A stretch of 64,000 nt of DNA, taken from assembly GCF_033063295.1 (NCBI RefSeq), contig NZ_JAWJZH010000001.1, forward strand, positions 2,666,001 through 2,730,000. The letters are read 5' to 3'. The stretch comes from Nitrosomonas sp. Is35 (lineage in GTDB: Bacteria > Pseudomonadota > Gammaproteobacteria > Burkholderiales > Nitrosomonadaceae). The translations under genes and the position numbers were made by a program. Positions 17,143-28,500 of this stretch are shown one piece after another. The notes beneath the pieces were generated by a model. It did not search any database. It had not been told where the DNA came from and worked only from the letters and a program-made list of their open reading frames with translations. Positions within the stretch are counted from its first letter, which is position 1, and every line of letters begins with the position of its first letter.

Positions 17143-18930
17143 TTAGCCGGTTTGAGAGTCGGCCGCAGGCGTGGTTGGAGGTGCTGGATTTTGCGCAGCT
17201 TGCTGCCCGGCTTTCTTTTGCGCCAGCTGCGCCTGATGCGCTTGTTGTTGCTTTGCGAGCGCCTCCACCACTTGATTGGTCGGCCCGAATATTTTTGCTG
17301 CGCCGTCCTGCAATAGCAGCAATTTTGTGGTTACACTGAGAATACTGGTGCGGTGTGTGATCAACACGATGGTTTTGCCGCGTATGCGCAGATCGGTGAT
17401 GGCTGCCAGAAGCGCCTGTTCTCCAATATCGTCCAGGTTTGAATTGGGCTCATCGAGAACAATCAGGGATGGATCATCATACATGGCGCGCGCCAAGCCG
17501 ATGCGTTGTTTTTGTCCGCCGGAAAGACCGGCGCCGCCGTCACCCAGATGCGTGTCGTAACCTTCCGGCATATTCAGGATCATGTCATGAACCCCGGCGC
17601 GTCTGGCTGCCAGAATAACTTTTTCCGCATTGATTTCGCCAAAACGGGCGATATTTTCCGAAACCGTGCCAGCGAAGAGTTCGATATCCTGCGGCAGATA
17701 ACCGATATGCGGACCCAATTCATCCTTGTTCCACAGATAAACATCGGCGCCATCCAAGCGGACCTTCCCCGCCGCTGCCGGCCACACACCGACCAATAAG
17801 CGCGCCAGAGTTGATTTCCCCGATCCGCTCGGGCCGATAATGCCAAGCACTTCACCGGCGGCGAGGGAGAAATTCAATCCCTTGATGACGGGAACTTTAC
17901 TGCCGGGTGGAGCTGCGGTGACATTTTCCACCGCAATCACGCCGAGCGGTTTAGGCAGCGCCATGCCAGCCGTTCGCTCCGGATTCTGTTCGAGCAATTG
18001 TGTCAGACGCTCATAAGCGCTGCGGGTGCCGCCAATTTGCTTCCACACACTGATGAGTAACTGTACCGGCGCGATGGCTCTGCCCAACAGAATTGAACCG
18101 GCGATCATCATGCCCGGCGTGATGCTGTTATCCAGCACCAATAAAGCGCCTAATCCCAGCATCAGCGACTGTAATGCGACGGTACACGATTTCGACAGCG
18201 CGGTGACAATACCTGATTTCTCGCTGGCCTCGGCTTGCAGATTGAGAAAACGGCGATGCAGCTTATACCAGCGCGCTTGGAGATTAGGCAGCATGCCCAT
18301 CGCTTCGATGACTTCGGCATTGCGTAAATTGTTGGAGGCGATATTGCTGGACGCAATCGACATCGAATTAGCTTCGGCTAGCGGTTTATGCGAGATCTTC
18401 TCATTGATGTACGCTAATGCAATCAATATGACTGTGCCGCATAAAGCGAAAACTCCCAGAATGGGATGAAACATGAATATCACGAACAAATAAATCGGAA
18501 ACCATGGTGCGTCAAAAAAAGCGAACAAGGCATTGCCGGTCAGGAACTGCCGTAGATTAGTCAGATCTTTTAAAGCTTGCCCGGCGTTGCTATCGCCTTT
18601 TTTGAGGCTTTCCTCAAAGGCGGCGGTGTAAACGCGCTTGTTCAACTTCATGTCGAGTTGCGCGCCGACACGGATCAATACAAAGCTGCGGACGAATTCC
18701 AGCGCGCCCATGAAAATGTAGGCGCCTAACATGATCAATGTCAGCATCAACAGAGTCATTTCATTGCGGCTGGTCAGTACGCTGTCATACAGTTGCAGCA
18801 TGTAAATGGCCGGCATGAGCATCAGCATGTTGATGACTGCACTAAAAACACCAATGTTTCTAAAGGTCTTCTTAAAGCCGGTCAGTACCTGCGCAATTTC
18901 ATTCTGAGGCGCTTTAAATTTGAAATTCAT
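17143..18930 (-). CDS. Type I secretion ABC transporter, PrtD type
   Basis: The product of 595 residues fuses a six-helix membrane domain (about 20-310) to an ABC ATPase (about 330-560). Walker A GPSGSGKSTLARLL, signature LSGGQKQRIGLARAM and Walker B LIVLDEPNSNLD are intact. There is no N-terminal C39 peptidase or C39-like domain, so it fits the PrtD/RTX-protease branch, which reads a C-terminal export signal. The last 40 residues are a Gln/Ala/Pro-rich tail of unknown use. It lies 154 bp downstream of the 2057-residue substrate gene and leads the exporter trio. Confidence 0.95.
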   Translation of the reverse strand: MNFKFKAPQNEIAQVLTGFKKTFRNIGVFSAVINMLMLMPAIYMLQLYDSVLTSRNEMTLLMLTLIMLGAYIFMGALEFVRSFVLIRVGAQLDMKLNKRVYTAAFEESLKKGDSNAGQALKDLTNLRQFLTGNALFAFFDAPWFPIYLFVIFMFHPILGVFALCGTVILIALAYINEKISHKPLAEANSMSIASSNIASNNLRNAEVIEAMGMLPNLQARWYKLHRRFLNLQAEASEKSGIVTALSKSCTVALQSLMLGLGALLVLDNSITPGMMIAGSILLGRAIAPVQLLISVWKQIGGTRSAYERLTQLLEQNPERTAGMALPKPLGVIAVENVTAAPPGSKVPVIKGLNFSLAAGEVLGIIGPSGSGKSTLARLLVGVWPAAAGKVRLDGADVYLWNKDELGPHIGYLPQDIELFAGTVSENIARFGEINAEKVILAARRAGVHDMILNMPEGYDTHLGDGGAGLSGGQKQRIGLARAMYDDPSLIVLDEPNSNLDDIGEQALLAAITDLRIRGKTIVLITHRTSILSVTTKLLLLQDGAAKIFGPTNQVVEALAKQQQAHQAQLAQKKAGQQAAQNPAPPTTPAADSQTG

Positions 18931-19083
18931 CTGGTTATCAATACCGTGCTGTTAAGGGAGTTATCGGTGAAAGTGCAATTCATTGAATGGATTTTTGTGT
19001 CAGTGGTTAAGTGAGGAGCCGGTAAGCGATACTATCAGCATGCAAGGAAAACGATTCGTCGCTTCGAATACATTCCAGAAACG

Positions 19084-22000
19084 TTAAAACCATTCCTGCT
19101 GCATCAAAACGCTTCCGATTAAATAAGTCGATGCTTCATTACTATCAGCCACTTCATAGGCAAGCTGTTCTCTGCTTATCTGATGATTCTCCAGCCGCAA
19201 TAACTGATCTGTTAATTCTTTTTCCGTTGCCAAGCGCCCTAATGTTTGCTCATAAATTTTTTGTATGTAATTTTCATTCGGAATATTTTTCAGCTCCGAA
19301 TGCTCCTGAAACCACTTTAAAATTCCTTCGAAATTTGCGGATTCATTGAGCACTTCCACATTACCCAGCACCTCAATGCCAAGCTCCCATTCATCCGCTG
19401 TTACGTCACGATTAAAGAAACTGTGCACAAGGTGTGCAAGCGTCGCTTGTGCTTGATTTTGGGCAATTACAATCGTTTCTCCACTATCGAAAGCTACCGC
19501 CTCGGCATTGACAATGCTTTGCATCGCACCATCGCTCAATCGGGTTAATTGCAGACGATGGTCTACAAATTCATAATGGAAATCTGTGCGACTGCCAGGC
19601 ATCTTTAAAATATCGCACCCTTTACCGCCGTCCGCATATACAGTCAGACCCAGAGGCAAATAACCAACTTCATTTGCTTCTGTGCCAACAAGCGATTGGT
19701 GCGTAACTTCCCAGTGGACAAGATTGGGATCGGTTGGTAAATCGCGCAGCAATTCCTCATCGCTCATATCCCTAACATTGGCTGCTTCGGGCAAACTGCG
19801 AAAAACTCGCAGGATTTCATCGGTTGAAGCGGCGGTCCAATTCTGCACCGCAACACCTTCTGCTACCGTTAAATCACGTCCCAGCCAAGTCTTTACAAGA
19901 TGATGCGCAATTGCTTCCGTCGATGAATAAGGGATTGCTAATGCCGGTCCCGAAGTAAATTTGATCAGTTGAATATCGGTAAAAATATCGGTTTCACTGC
20001 TTGCCTTATTGGCAAGCTTGAGCGAGTTTCCGGTAAATTCCAGTTCATAGTCGGACAACTTCCCTTCTTGTTCTGCAATATTAAAGCCGGCACCGCCATT
20101 TATGCGGTCATTGCCAGTTCCCCCGCTCAGTAAGTCGTTCCCATCGCCGCCGAAAACAATATCGTAGCCAGCATCGCCAAAAACCTGATCGTTGCCGGTT
20201 AAGCTTCCAACGGTATCGTCACCTCCTCCGCCATGCAAAATATCGTCATCCGCGCCGAGTACAATATATTGGACGGCATTATCGCCAATGGCGAAATTTT
20301 CTCCGGCACCGCCCATCGCATGAACTGAGCCGATAAAACTCACAAAGGCTATATTATCCAATTGGATGACCGTAGCCACTGGCAGCTTGCTGGTATCAAC
20401 AATCAATGCCTGCCGGACGGTATCGGATTGTCCCGTGCCGCTGATTAATATAGGTTTTGTGAGCGCAGTATCGCCATTTACTACTGGCGTTAGCAGTTGA
20501 ACAACTACCGGCGATACCGCAGCCTGAGAAGAAAGGAAGGTTTCCACGCCACTTTTTAAAACCCCCTTGAGGGTCTCATCGGATGCTACTTTATCAATCA
20601 ATTGATTCAGACTATTCTTTGCATCGTTCCCACTCAATGGATCCGATCGGCCTTCTGCATTCAAGCCTGCTCCGACCGGCAAACTGACATTCAACAAGCC
20701 TTGACCCGCCGCATTCTTTATAAGAGGAATATCGGCATAGTCCCTAAACAAACTTTGCGAATCGTCCTTGCGGTCAATGGCAACCACAGGAATCGTGGTA
20801 ATCACGCTGCCATCGGCTTGAGAAAGCGTATTAACAGTTACTCCATCCACATTTGTGACGGTAGGAAGTGGTGGTTCTGAAATTTCTTTCGTATTTATTG
20901 TAAAGTTTTCAGAATTTACGCTCCCGCTGTTGCTGTTGCCGGCCACGTCCGTAACACTAGCGGATGCCAGCGTGATAACGTTGGTGTCATCTTCAAGATC
21001 GGCAACCGGCGTGAACGCCGCTGTCCAGGTAACGCCGCCGTCAGTGCTCGATATCGGACTTAATGTACCGTTGGTAATCGTCAGATCGCTGTTATCGAAA
21101 CCGATGACTTTTTCGCTGAACGTGATCGTCATCAGGCTGCTTTCACCCGCTTTCAGCGCAGTATCCGCCAACACGATGGTCGCCGTCGGCAGTTTGGTGT
21201 CGATGGCGTAGTTGTTGGAATTTACGCTCCCGCTGTTGCTATTGCCGGCCGCATTCGTAACGCTTGCATCCTTCAGCGTGATCACGTTGGTGGCATCCTC
21301 GGTGCCGGTTGACGGCGTGAACTCCGCCGTCCAGGTGATGCCGCCGTCCGCGCTCGATACCGTGCTCAGCGTGCCGTTGGCTATCGTCAAATCGCTATTG
21401 GTAAAACCGCTCACCGCTTCGCTGAACGTAATCGTCACCAGGCTGGTTTCGCCCACTTTCAGCGCAGTATCGGCGACTACAATCGTGGCCGTCGGCAGTT
21501 TGGTGTCGATGGCGTAGTTGTTGGAATTTACGCTCCCGCTGTTGCCGTTGCCGGCCGCGTCCGTAACGCTGGCGTCCGCCAGCGTTATGACGTTGCTGGC
21601 ATCCTCGATTCCGGTTGACGGCGTCAACGACGCTGTCCAGGTGACGCCGCCGTCCGCGCTCGATACCGTGCTCAGCGTGCCGTTGGCAATCGTCAAATCG
21701 CTATTGGTAAAACCGCTCACCGCTTCGCTGAACGTAATCGTCACCAGGCTGGTTTCACCTGCTTTCAGCGCAGTATCGGCGACTGCAATCGTGGCCGTCG
21801 GCAGTTTGGTATCGATGATGTAGTTGTTGGAATTTACGCTCCCGCTGTTGCTGTTGCCAGCCGCATCCGTAACGCTAGCGGATACCAGCGTGATGACGTT
21901 GGTAGCATCTTCGGTAGCGGTTGACGGCGTCAACGTCGCTGTCCAAATAATGCCGTCCGCACTCGATACCGTGCTCAGCGTGCCGTTGGCTATCGTCAAA

Positions 22001-25000
22001 CCGCTATTAGTAAAACCGCTCACCGCTTCGCTGAACGTGATCGTCACCAGACTGATTTCTCCCGCTTTCAGCGCAGTATCGGCCAACACGATGGTCGCCG
22101 TCGGCAGTTTGGTGTCGATGGCGTAGTTGTTGGAATTTACGCTCCCGCTGTTGCTATTGCCGGCCGCATTCGTAACGCTTGCATCCTTCAGCGTGATCAC
22201 GTTGGTGGTATCCTCGGTGCCGGTTGACGGCGTGAACTCCGCCGTCCAGGTGACGCCGCCGTCCGCGCTCGATACCGCCGTCAGCGTGCCGTTGGCAATC
22301 ATCAGATCGCTATTGGTAAAACCGCTCACCGCTCCGCTGAATGTGATGGTCACCAGACTGGTTTCACCCGCTTTCAGTGCAGACTTAGCCACCTCGATGG
22401 CGGCGGTTGGCCGTTTGGTGTCGATGGCGTAGTTGTTCGAATCGGTGGCGCCGCTGTTGCTGTTGCCGGCCGCGTCCATCACGCTGGCGGACGCCAGCGT
22501 GATGACGTTGCTGGCATCCTCGATGCCGGTTGACGGCGTGAACGACGCCGTCCAGGTGACGCCGCCGTCCGTGCTCGATACCGTGCTCAGCGTGCCGTTG
22601 GCAATCGTCAAATCGCTATTGGTAAAGCCGCTCACCACTTCGCTGAACGTAATCGTCACCAAGCTGGTTTCGCCCGCTTTTAGCGCGTCGTCCGCTACCG
22701 TGATGGTCGCGGTTGGCGCGGTGGTGTCGATAGTGATTACTTGCTGAGTTGAGCAAACATTACCAGCAGCATCGGTTGCTTTTATGATTAAATCGTATTC
22801 GCCATCGCCCAGCTCAACTATTCCATTGTCAACGAAATCAAATGTGAACGTGCCTGATTGACCTGTAACTTCATTTGCGGAGCCAATAAATATCTCGTCA
22901 CTTCCATCATCAAGAAACACTTCCACCGTCGATTCCGCTTCGGCGGTTATCGTCAATACCGGCGTGTTGTCGCTGGTTACATAATCAATGCCGCTTATTC
23001 CCGTGTCGTCGCTCAAGCTGACAATAGAGGTGGCCGGATTTGGATTTGTCGCATCTATGGCGATGACACACGCAGCCGATTCGCTGACATTACCGGCCGC
23101 ATCGGTGACTTTGGCAGTGAAACTGTAGGAGCCATCTCCCAGTGCTGCCGAGGTAAACGTGAACGAACCCGGCTGACCTTCAACTTCGGTTGCGGTACCC
23201 ACCAACACCTTGTCCCGGAATACTTGCACAGTCGCTCCCGCTTCCGCAGTGATTGTCAGCGTTGGCGTTGTATCTTTGGTTAGGTTGTCGCTGGTATTCG
23301 CGCCTGTGTCGTCGCTAAAGCTATCAATCTTTGTGGCGGGAGTTGGCTTTGTCGCATCGACCGTTACGGTTAATTCCGCCGCAGTCGAAATTAGACCGTT
23401 CGCGCCTGCTTCCGTCAACGTCGCGGAAAGATTGTGCGCGCCATCGCTCAACGCGGTGGCAAAGGTATAGTCGACGTAACCGTCCTCAATATGATCGGCT
23501 GTCAGTATTATGGTTGTGACTTCCGTTGCGCCGTCGTAGATGGTCAGTGTGTCGCCCGCTTTAGCCAGTTCTCCCGAATTTGGCAAGGAAACTTTGATCG
23601 TTGGATTCGTTTCCTTAGTCAGATCATCGGTTATCGAAGTACCGGTGTCGCTGGTAGACAGCAAATCGATGGTTGGGGTGCCGATCGGCGTGCCTTGAAC
23701 CGTCACCGTGAAGCTGACAGGGTCGGATTCGATGCTGATGTCGCCATCCAGCGGATCGGTGTATGTGTCCTTAACCACGAAGCTGAATTGGCGGTCGCCT
23801 TGCGTCGGCGTGTCGGATGTATTGTTATAGCGCAACGCATCGAGCAGCGCTTCGCCTTCCGAAAGCGTCAGGTTACCGCCACCGTCCTTGGTGAACGTCA
23901 GGGTGCTGGTTCCGCCATTGACTGCTGCTTGCACCAGATAGGTTACGCCAGCCAGCGTGACCGGACCGATCGCTGTGCTATCGGCGAAATCCAGCGCGAT
24001 CGAATCGCCTGCCGTGGCGCCGTCGATGCGCAATTGCTCGGCCGCGCCGTCCTTAATCGCTGAAGTGCCGAAGGATAGTTTGATGTACTGCAGTTCCGCG
24101 CCAATATCCGCATCTGTAACCGATATATCAAAACCCAGCGGCACGTCATTGCCGCCATCGTCTACACCCGCCGTTTCGGTGTAAGTACCCACTGTATTAG
24201 CCAGCGTAATGACCGGCTTGTCGTTGGCCTGATAGATATTAATCGTTGCCTCGCTCGGCAACAGGGTGGTATAACCCTCAGCGTCCGTCAAACTGAACGT
24301 TACAATTCTATTTTCAACATCCGGATTGTCCGTAACATTGTTGAAATATATTTCATTTAACACTCCTTCCATGATGGTATTGGATACTTGACTCGCATAC
24401 CCCGCAGCAGGGGTAACCGTGACGACTATTTGCGCCGTTCCGTCCACCAGGGATCCGATGGTGTGAATCTGATAGGAGAGTTCTACGCCTGAAACGGTCA
24501 TTGTTCCGTTAGCTGCCGTTCCGCCTGCTGTATAAGCAGCTCCGCTTAACAGATATAACTGATCGCCGTCTTTCGCATTGGTCAGCGTTGCTGTCAGCGA
24601 TGCAATGCTGTCGCCATCCAGATTTTCAACTTTGAAACCGGCACGGGTCAGGGGGATATCTCCTTGACCGTCGATCGCCAGAGAAACAACATTCGAACCG
24701 ATGCGGCCTTCTTCGACAAAACGCAAGTCATCCAGACCATATCCGGGCGCGTCCTTATCAATATCGACGTTTGGAACGAAACCCAATGAATTGGTTTGCG
24801 TTAAAGTAACTTCATAGGATTTACTGGCTGTGGTGCCAACGATGAAGCCGCTGGATAGCTGCCAGTTTTCAAACGTTTGCGCTGTCGAACCGCCGAGCGT
24901 GCTGACCTCGAGGGCCGCTGCCCCAGTCGCCGTTAATTCAATTCTGATCTCAGTTTCAGAAACAATCGTAACACTGCCGCTGTTAACCCAGGTGCCAGCA

Positions 25001-25257
25001 CCGGTTTTTATTACACTATTGTTGAGCTTGATCTGTAGCTTCGTAATATCGAGGTAACTGCTTGCAGTTGCCCCGGGATTGAATCCAGCACCCCCAATTA
25101 TTAGCGTATGGGAATTAAGATCAAATCCTAATGAGGAAAATGAGGGTTGTTGAACCAGAACTTGCTGGAATCCGGCAAGTGTATCGGCAGTAAACGGTGG
25201 AGCTGGAGAAAATCCCAATGGAATGCAAGAGGAATTTGGAAAATATTTAGTATTCAT
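19084..25257 (-). CDS. Large RTX-type secreted repeat protein (2057 residues)
   Basis: Residues 1 to about 560 are nearly the same as the N-terminus of the 5578-residue neighbour. Several Ig-like domains follow, including six units of about 102 residues (each with ALKAGETSLVTITFSE and SNNYAID, 20.9-22.7 kb) that have clearly diverged from one another. Then come an RTX block (ADDDILHGGGGDDTVG, GDGNDLLSGGTGNDRINGG) that should bind calcium, and a C-terminal part with DUF4214-like segments (NYIQKIYEQTLGRLATEKEL). No cleavable signal peptide is seen, as expected for type I secretion. It is probably exported by the ABC-HlyD-TolC set just downstream. An adhesin or matrix role is inferred from the repeats. 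Confidence 0.88.
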   Translation of the reverse strand: MNTKYFPNSSCIPLGFSPAPPFTADTLAGFQQVLVQQPSFSSLGFDLNSHTLIIGGAGFNPGATASSYLDITKLQIKLNNSVIKTGAGTWVNSGSVTIVSETEIRIELTATGAAALEVSTLGGSTAQTFENWQLSSGFIVGTTASKSYEVTLTQTNSLGFVPNVDIDKDAPGYGLDDLRFVEEGRIGSNVVSLAIDGQGDIPLTRAGFKVENLDGDSIASLTATLTNAKDGDQLYLLSGAAYTAGGTAANGTMTVSGVELSYQIHTIGSLVDGTAQIVVTVTPAAGYASQVSNTIMEGVLNEIYFNNVTDNPDVENRIVTFSLTDAEGYTTLLPSEATINIYQANDKPVITLANTVGTYTETAGVDDGGNDVPLGFDISVTDADIGAELQYIKLSFGTSAIKDGAAEQLRIDGATAGDSIALDFADSTAIGPVTLAGVTYLVQAAVNGGTSTLTFTKDGGGNLTLSEGEALLDALRYNNTSDTPTQGDRQFSFVVKDTYTDPLDGDISIESDPVSFTVTVQGTPIGTPTIDLLSTSDTGTSITDDLTKETNPTIKVSLPNSGELAKAGDTLTIYDGATEVTTIILTADHIEDGYVDYTFATALSDGAHNLSATLTEAGANGLISTAAELTVTVDATKPTPATKIDSFSDDTGANTSDNLTKDTTPTLTITAEAGATVQVFRDKVLVGTATEVEGQPGSFTFTSAALGDGSYSFTAKVTDAAGNVSESAACVIAIDATNPNPATSIVSLSDDTGISGIDYVTSDNTPVLTITAEAESTVEVFLDDGSDEIFIGSANEVTGQSGTFTFDFVDNGIVELGDGEYDLIIKATDAAGNVCSTQQVITIDTTAPTATITVADDALKAGETSLVTITFSEVVSGFTNSDLTIANGTLSTVSSTDGGVTWTASFTPSTGIEDASNVITLASASVMDAAGNSNSGATDSNNYAIDTKRPTAAIEVAKSALKAGETSLVTITFSGAVSGFTNSDLMIANGTLTAVSSADGGVTWTAEFTPSTGTEDTTNVITLKDASVTNAAGNSNSGSVNSNNYAIDTKLPTATIVLADTALKAGEISLVTITFSEAVSGFTNSGLTIANGTLSTVSSADGIIWTATLTPSTATEDATNVITLVSASVTDAAGNSNSGSVNSNNYIIDTKLPTATIAVADTALKAGETSLVTITFSEAVSGFTNSDLTIANGTLSTVSSADGGVTWTASLTPSTGIEDASNVITLADASVTDAAGNGNSGSVNSNNYAIDTKLPTATIVVADTALKVGETSLVTITFSEAVSGFTNSDLTIANGTLSTVSSADGGITWTAEFTPSTGTEDATNVITLKDASVTNAAGNSNSGSVNSNNYAIDTKLPTATIVLADTALKAGESSLMTITFSEKVIGFDNSDLTITNGTLSPISSTDGGVTWTAAFTPVADLEDDTNVITLASASVTDVAGNSNSGSVNSENFTINTKEISEPPLPTVTNVDGVTVNTLSQADGSVITTIPVVAIDRKDDSQSLFRDYADIPLIKNAAGQGLLNVSLPVGAGLNAEGRSDPLSGNDAKNSLNQLIDKVASDETLKGVLKSGVETFLSSQAAVSPVVVQLLTPVVNGDTALTKPILISGTGQSDTVRQALIVDTSKLPVATVIQLDNIAFVSFIGSVHAMGGAGENFAIGDNAVQYIVLGADDDILHGGGGDDTVGSLTGNDQVFGDAGYDIVFGGDGNDLLSGGTGNDRINGGAGFNIAEQEGKLSDYELEFTGNSLKLANKASSETDIFTDIQLIKFTSGPALAIPYSSTEAIAHHLVKTWLGRDLTVAEGVAVQNWTAASTDEILRVFRSLPEAANVRDMSDEELLRDLPTDPNLVHWEVTHQSLVGTEANEVGYLPLGLTVYADGGKGCDILKMPGSRTDFHYEFVDHRLQLTRLSDGAMQSIVNAEAVAFDSGETIVIAQNQAQATLAHLVHSFFNRDVTADEWELGIEVLGNVEVLNESANFEGILKWFQEHSELKNIPNENYIQKIYEQTLGRLATEKELTDQLLRLENHQISREQLAYEVADSNEASTYLIGSVLMQQEWF
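23540..25070 (-). repeat. Copy A of a 1.5-kb direct repeat between the two giant genes
   Basis: This stretch, encoding most of the shared N-terminal region, is nearly identical in DNA to 40528..42045. Scattered substitutions and one 15-base difference separate them: this copy encodes LDFADSTAIGPV where the other has LDSIGPV. Boundaries are approximate, judged by eye. Confidence 0.75.
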
Positions 25258-25362
25258 AGCGAAACTCCATTTAAAGAACTTTCCTCTGCTTCACAATTCG
25301 CAGAAAGAAATTGGGAAATATTTATCAGGTAATATCGAATAAGCGCAACTCACTAAAATTTA

Positions 25363-25471
25363 ATAAAAAAAAGACTGACAGATCGCATTTGTAAATCCAT
25401 CCCCCATCACAGATAACCTCCCATTTCCAGTTGGTTATCTGTGACGATTAATGATGCGTTAGCTGTCAGTC
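25363..25471 (-). terminator. Three-tier nested hairpin terminator after the 5578-residue gene
   Basis: Nested inverted repeats pair GACTGACAG (25373-25381) with CTGTCAGTC (25463-25471), CGCAT (25384-25388) with ATGCG (25454-25458), and TCACAGATAACC (25407-25418) with GGTTATCTGTGA (25433-25444). On the minus strand the structure ends in a run of eight T. It should insulate the giant gene from the 2057-residue gene. Confidence 0.75.
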
Positions 25472-25500
25472 CTCAAGTGCTACTTAGTGGTCAACCTTGC

Positions 25501-28500
25501 TTATCCTTGTATCACTATGTGCGTATTGAGAAGCTGATCGACGCCAACGAGTGAAGTGATTTCCACTGCACTTCCCGCACCCGAGCCGTCCGCATCGTAA
25601 CTTAATACATGCGTAGAGCTGTTATAAACAAACTGCGCTTTGGCGGTTGTTGCATGGCCGTCAACATTAGATGCTAAGCCATCGGATCCCAGCGTGTACC
25701 ACTTGCCAGCGGATGATCCACTTACCAAGCCTGTCACATCGCCCGTCAATTCGGACAATTTGAACGTCAACACATCGCCGTTGATCAAGCCGGTGCTGGA
25801 AGCGCCTTTCAGTATGGTCGAATTGCCTTTGAAATCCAAAATGGTATCCAGACCGTTGCCATCCAGACCTGCCCAATTAACGGCTTTATCCATATAGCGG
25901 AATTGATCGTAGCCACCATTGCCCACAGTGGTTTTACCGCCGCCGGTCAGCACATCCGCGCCGCTGCCGCCCGTCAGAATATCGTTACCGCTGCCACCCT
26001 GAATATCGTCGTTACCCGCTCCACCGGACAGCACATCGTTACCATCCTGGCCGAACAGCAAGTCCTCCAGACTGCCGCCCGTAACTGTGTCATTGCCGGA
26101 AAGCGCGTAATAGATGTTGTTGGTCGAGTCACCCAAGGTAACCAGATCAATGCCGTTGCTGGTGGATGAGGATGCCGTGCCGTTGCGATAAGTATATTCT
26201 TCGCTAATGGTATCGCCATTCAACGATGCTACTAGCGTGAAATTGTACGTCGCACCGGCGATAAGTGCAGTGTTACCCACTGACAGCGTCTTGGCGCTAT
26301 TGTCGACCTTGAACAGACCGTCGGCGCCGCTGAGCGAGTAATTGTACTGGCTGCCCTCGCCGGTATCGGCATCGGCCACGCTCAGATCGGCAATCACTGC
26401 GCGTACGTTCTGCACCGCATTGCCATAGGTCGGAGTTTTGCCGGCAAGGCGAACATTCGTTGGATCATCATTGACGGAAACCACATTGACCGCGACTGTC
26501 TGAGATTCGCTGTATCCTCCCTTACCATCTGCTACTACGTAACTAAAGCTGGCTTCTCCATGAAAGTTGACGCTTGGCGTAAATACCACATCGCCATTGC
26601 CATCGAGCGAAACCGTACCGCCCGTGACACTGGTAACCGAATCGATATACAAGGTATCGATGACGCCAGCCAAATAGTTATTATCCACATCGCTATCGTT
26701 ACTGAGCAAATCGGCTTTCGAGAATGTCACAGGAGTATCTTCCTCGGCAGCCAGGGTGTCGGCAGAAGCAACAGGCGCATCGTTGACGTTATCGACGGCG
26801 AAAGTCAATGTCCCTTCGGCCGAATTATCGTAATCATCCAGCACGGTGTATGCAATCGTTACATCGCCGAAGAAATCGGCTTCCGCTGCAATCGTCCAGG
26901 AATCGCCAACTTTTGTCACCTCCAACTCGTTTCCAGTATCGGTTGTTGCAGTGACGGCACCGACATGAATTGAACCGAAATCGGTGCTCCATCCTTGCAG
27001 CAGATCCGCTGCGGTTACGGTGTAATTCTGATCCTCTGTTCCATCATCGAGATCTGCCTGGTCACCTGTCAGTTCAGGTTTATCGAACTTGCCAAGGATA
27101 GAGATCTTGACGGTTCCGAAAGCACCTGCTGTACCGGGATCATCCGGAAGAATTTGCGGATTGATCGTGAAAATAGCTTGCATCTCAGAGCCTGGCGCCA
27201 CTGGAACCAAATTCTGAATTACTTCACGATCATTTTTGACCGCATAAGTCCAGTTACCCTGCTCATCGATGCTGAAGACCGATAACATATCGCCATTGTC
27301 ATCGTAACTCACATCCCATTGCGGCTCGATCAGTGTCGATTGCACCGATGTCAACCCAATCGTACCCGTTTTCACCAGCACATCCGTCAAGTCATAGCCT
27401 TCGCCAATGCTCTCATTGAATACCGTATACGTCGCTTGAACATCGGTATCCTCGGTTACCGAACCTTCCGATATCGTTTCAAAGACACCTTGGTCGTCCG
27501 CGCTGGTAACGTCAATTTGTATCCATTGCTCGGCTTCGCCATCCTTGGATTTGACGCTGAAGACTTCGAATGGATTATTTTCCGATGACAACTGTTGCGT
27601 GACGATACGGTCATTGTCGATGAAATAATTCCATTCCCCGTTATCGGTATTGAAAATCAGATTACCGTACAAACCGGTAACCGTCGCAAACGATCCACTA
27701 AGGGTCACGACACCGACCGTAAGGTCGTCATAGTTTCCGGTAACGGTATTGAGGTACTCGATCGAGTAACCATTGGCATCGGCAACTTCACCGTTATAGG
27801 TGAAATACTCGGTACTGAAAGAATTCCAGCCTGGTTGCACATTTTGAAGCGTCAGCACGCCGCTGGCGGTGAAATAGCCAGGATCATCGCCATGCGCAAC
27901 CAACTCATAGTTGTTGTTACGGTCGGCAATCTTCTGACCGTCATATCCACCTTTCTCGTAAACCTCGCCGGTCAAATCGCCATCGATAACCGTATCGAGC
28001 AGCGTATCGATTTCGAAATTGTCCGACGAAGCTTCAGAATTACCATTACCGGCCGCGTCGAAAACACTTCCAGCGGCCAGCGTGATGGCGTTGCTGTTGT
28101 CTTCGGTACCGGCATCCGGCGTAAACGTCGCCGTATAGCTGAAAGTGCCATCGTTATTGTCTACCGCGCTCGAGAGATTATCGATTGTGCCATTTTCATA
28201 GTTCAGATCGGACAAATCGAAACCGCTCACCGCTTCACTGAATGTAATTGTCACGTTGGCTATGTCGCCAGTTCTCAAGACGGTATCGTCAAGAGTAATG
28301 GTGGCCGTTGGCAACAGCGTATCGATCGCGTAGTTGTTCGAATCGCTGCTGCCGCTGTTTAAGTTACCGGCCGCATCCGCAACGCTCGCATCCGCCAGCG
28401 TAATCAGGTTGCTGGTATCTTCCACGTCGACATCCGGTGTGAATGTCGCTGTCCAGGTGACGCCGCCGTCTTCGCTTGATACTGCGGTTAGCGTGCCGTT

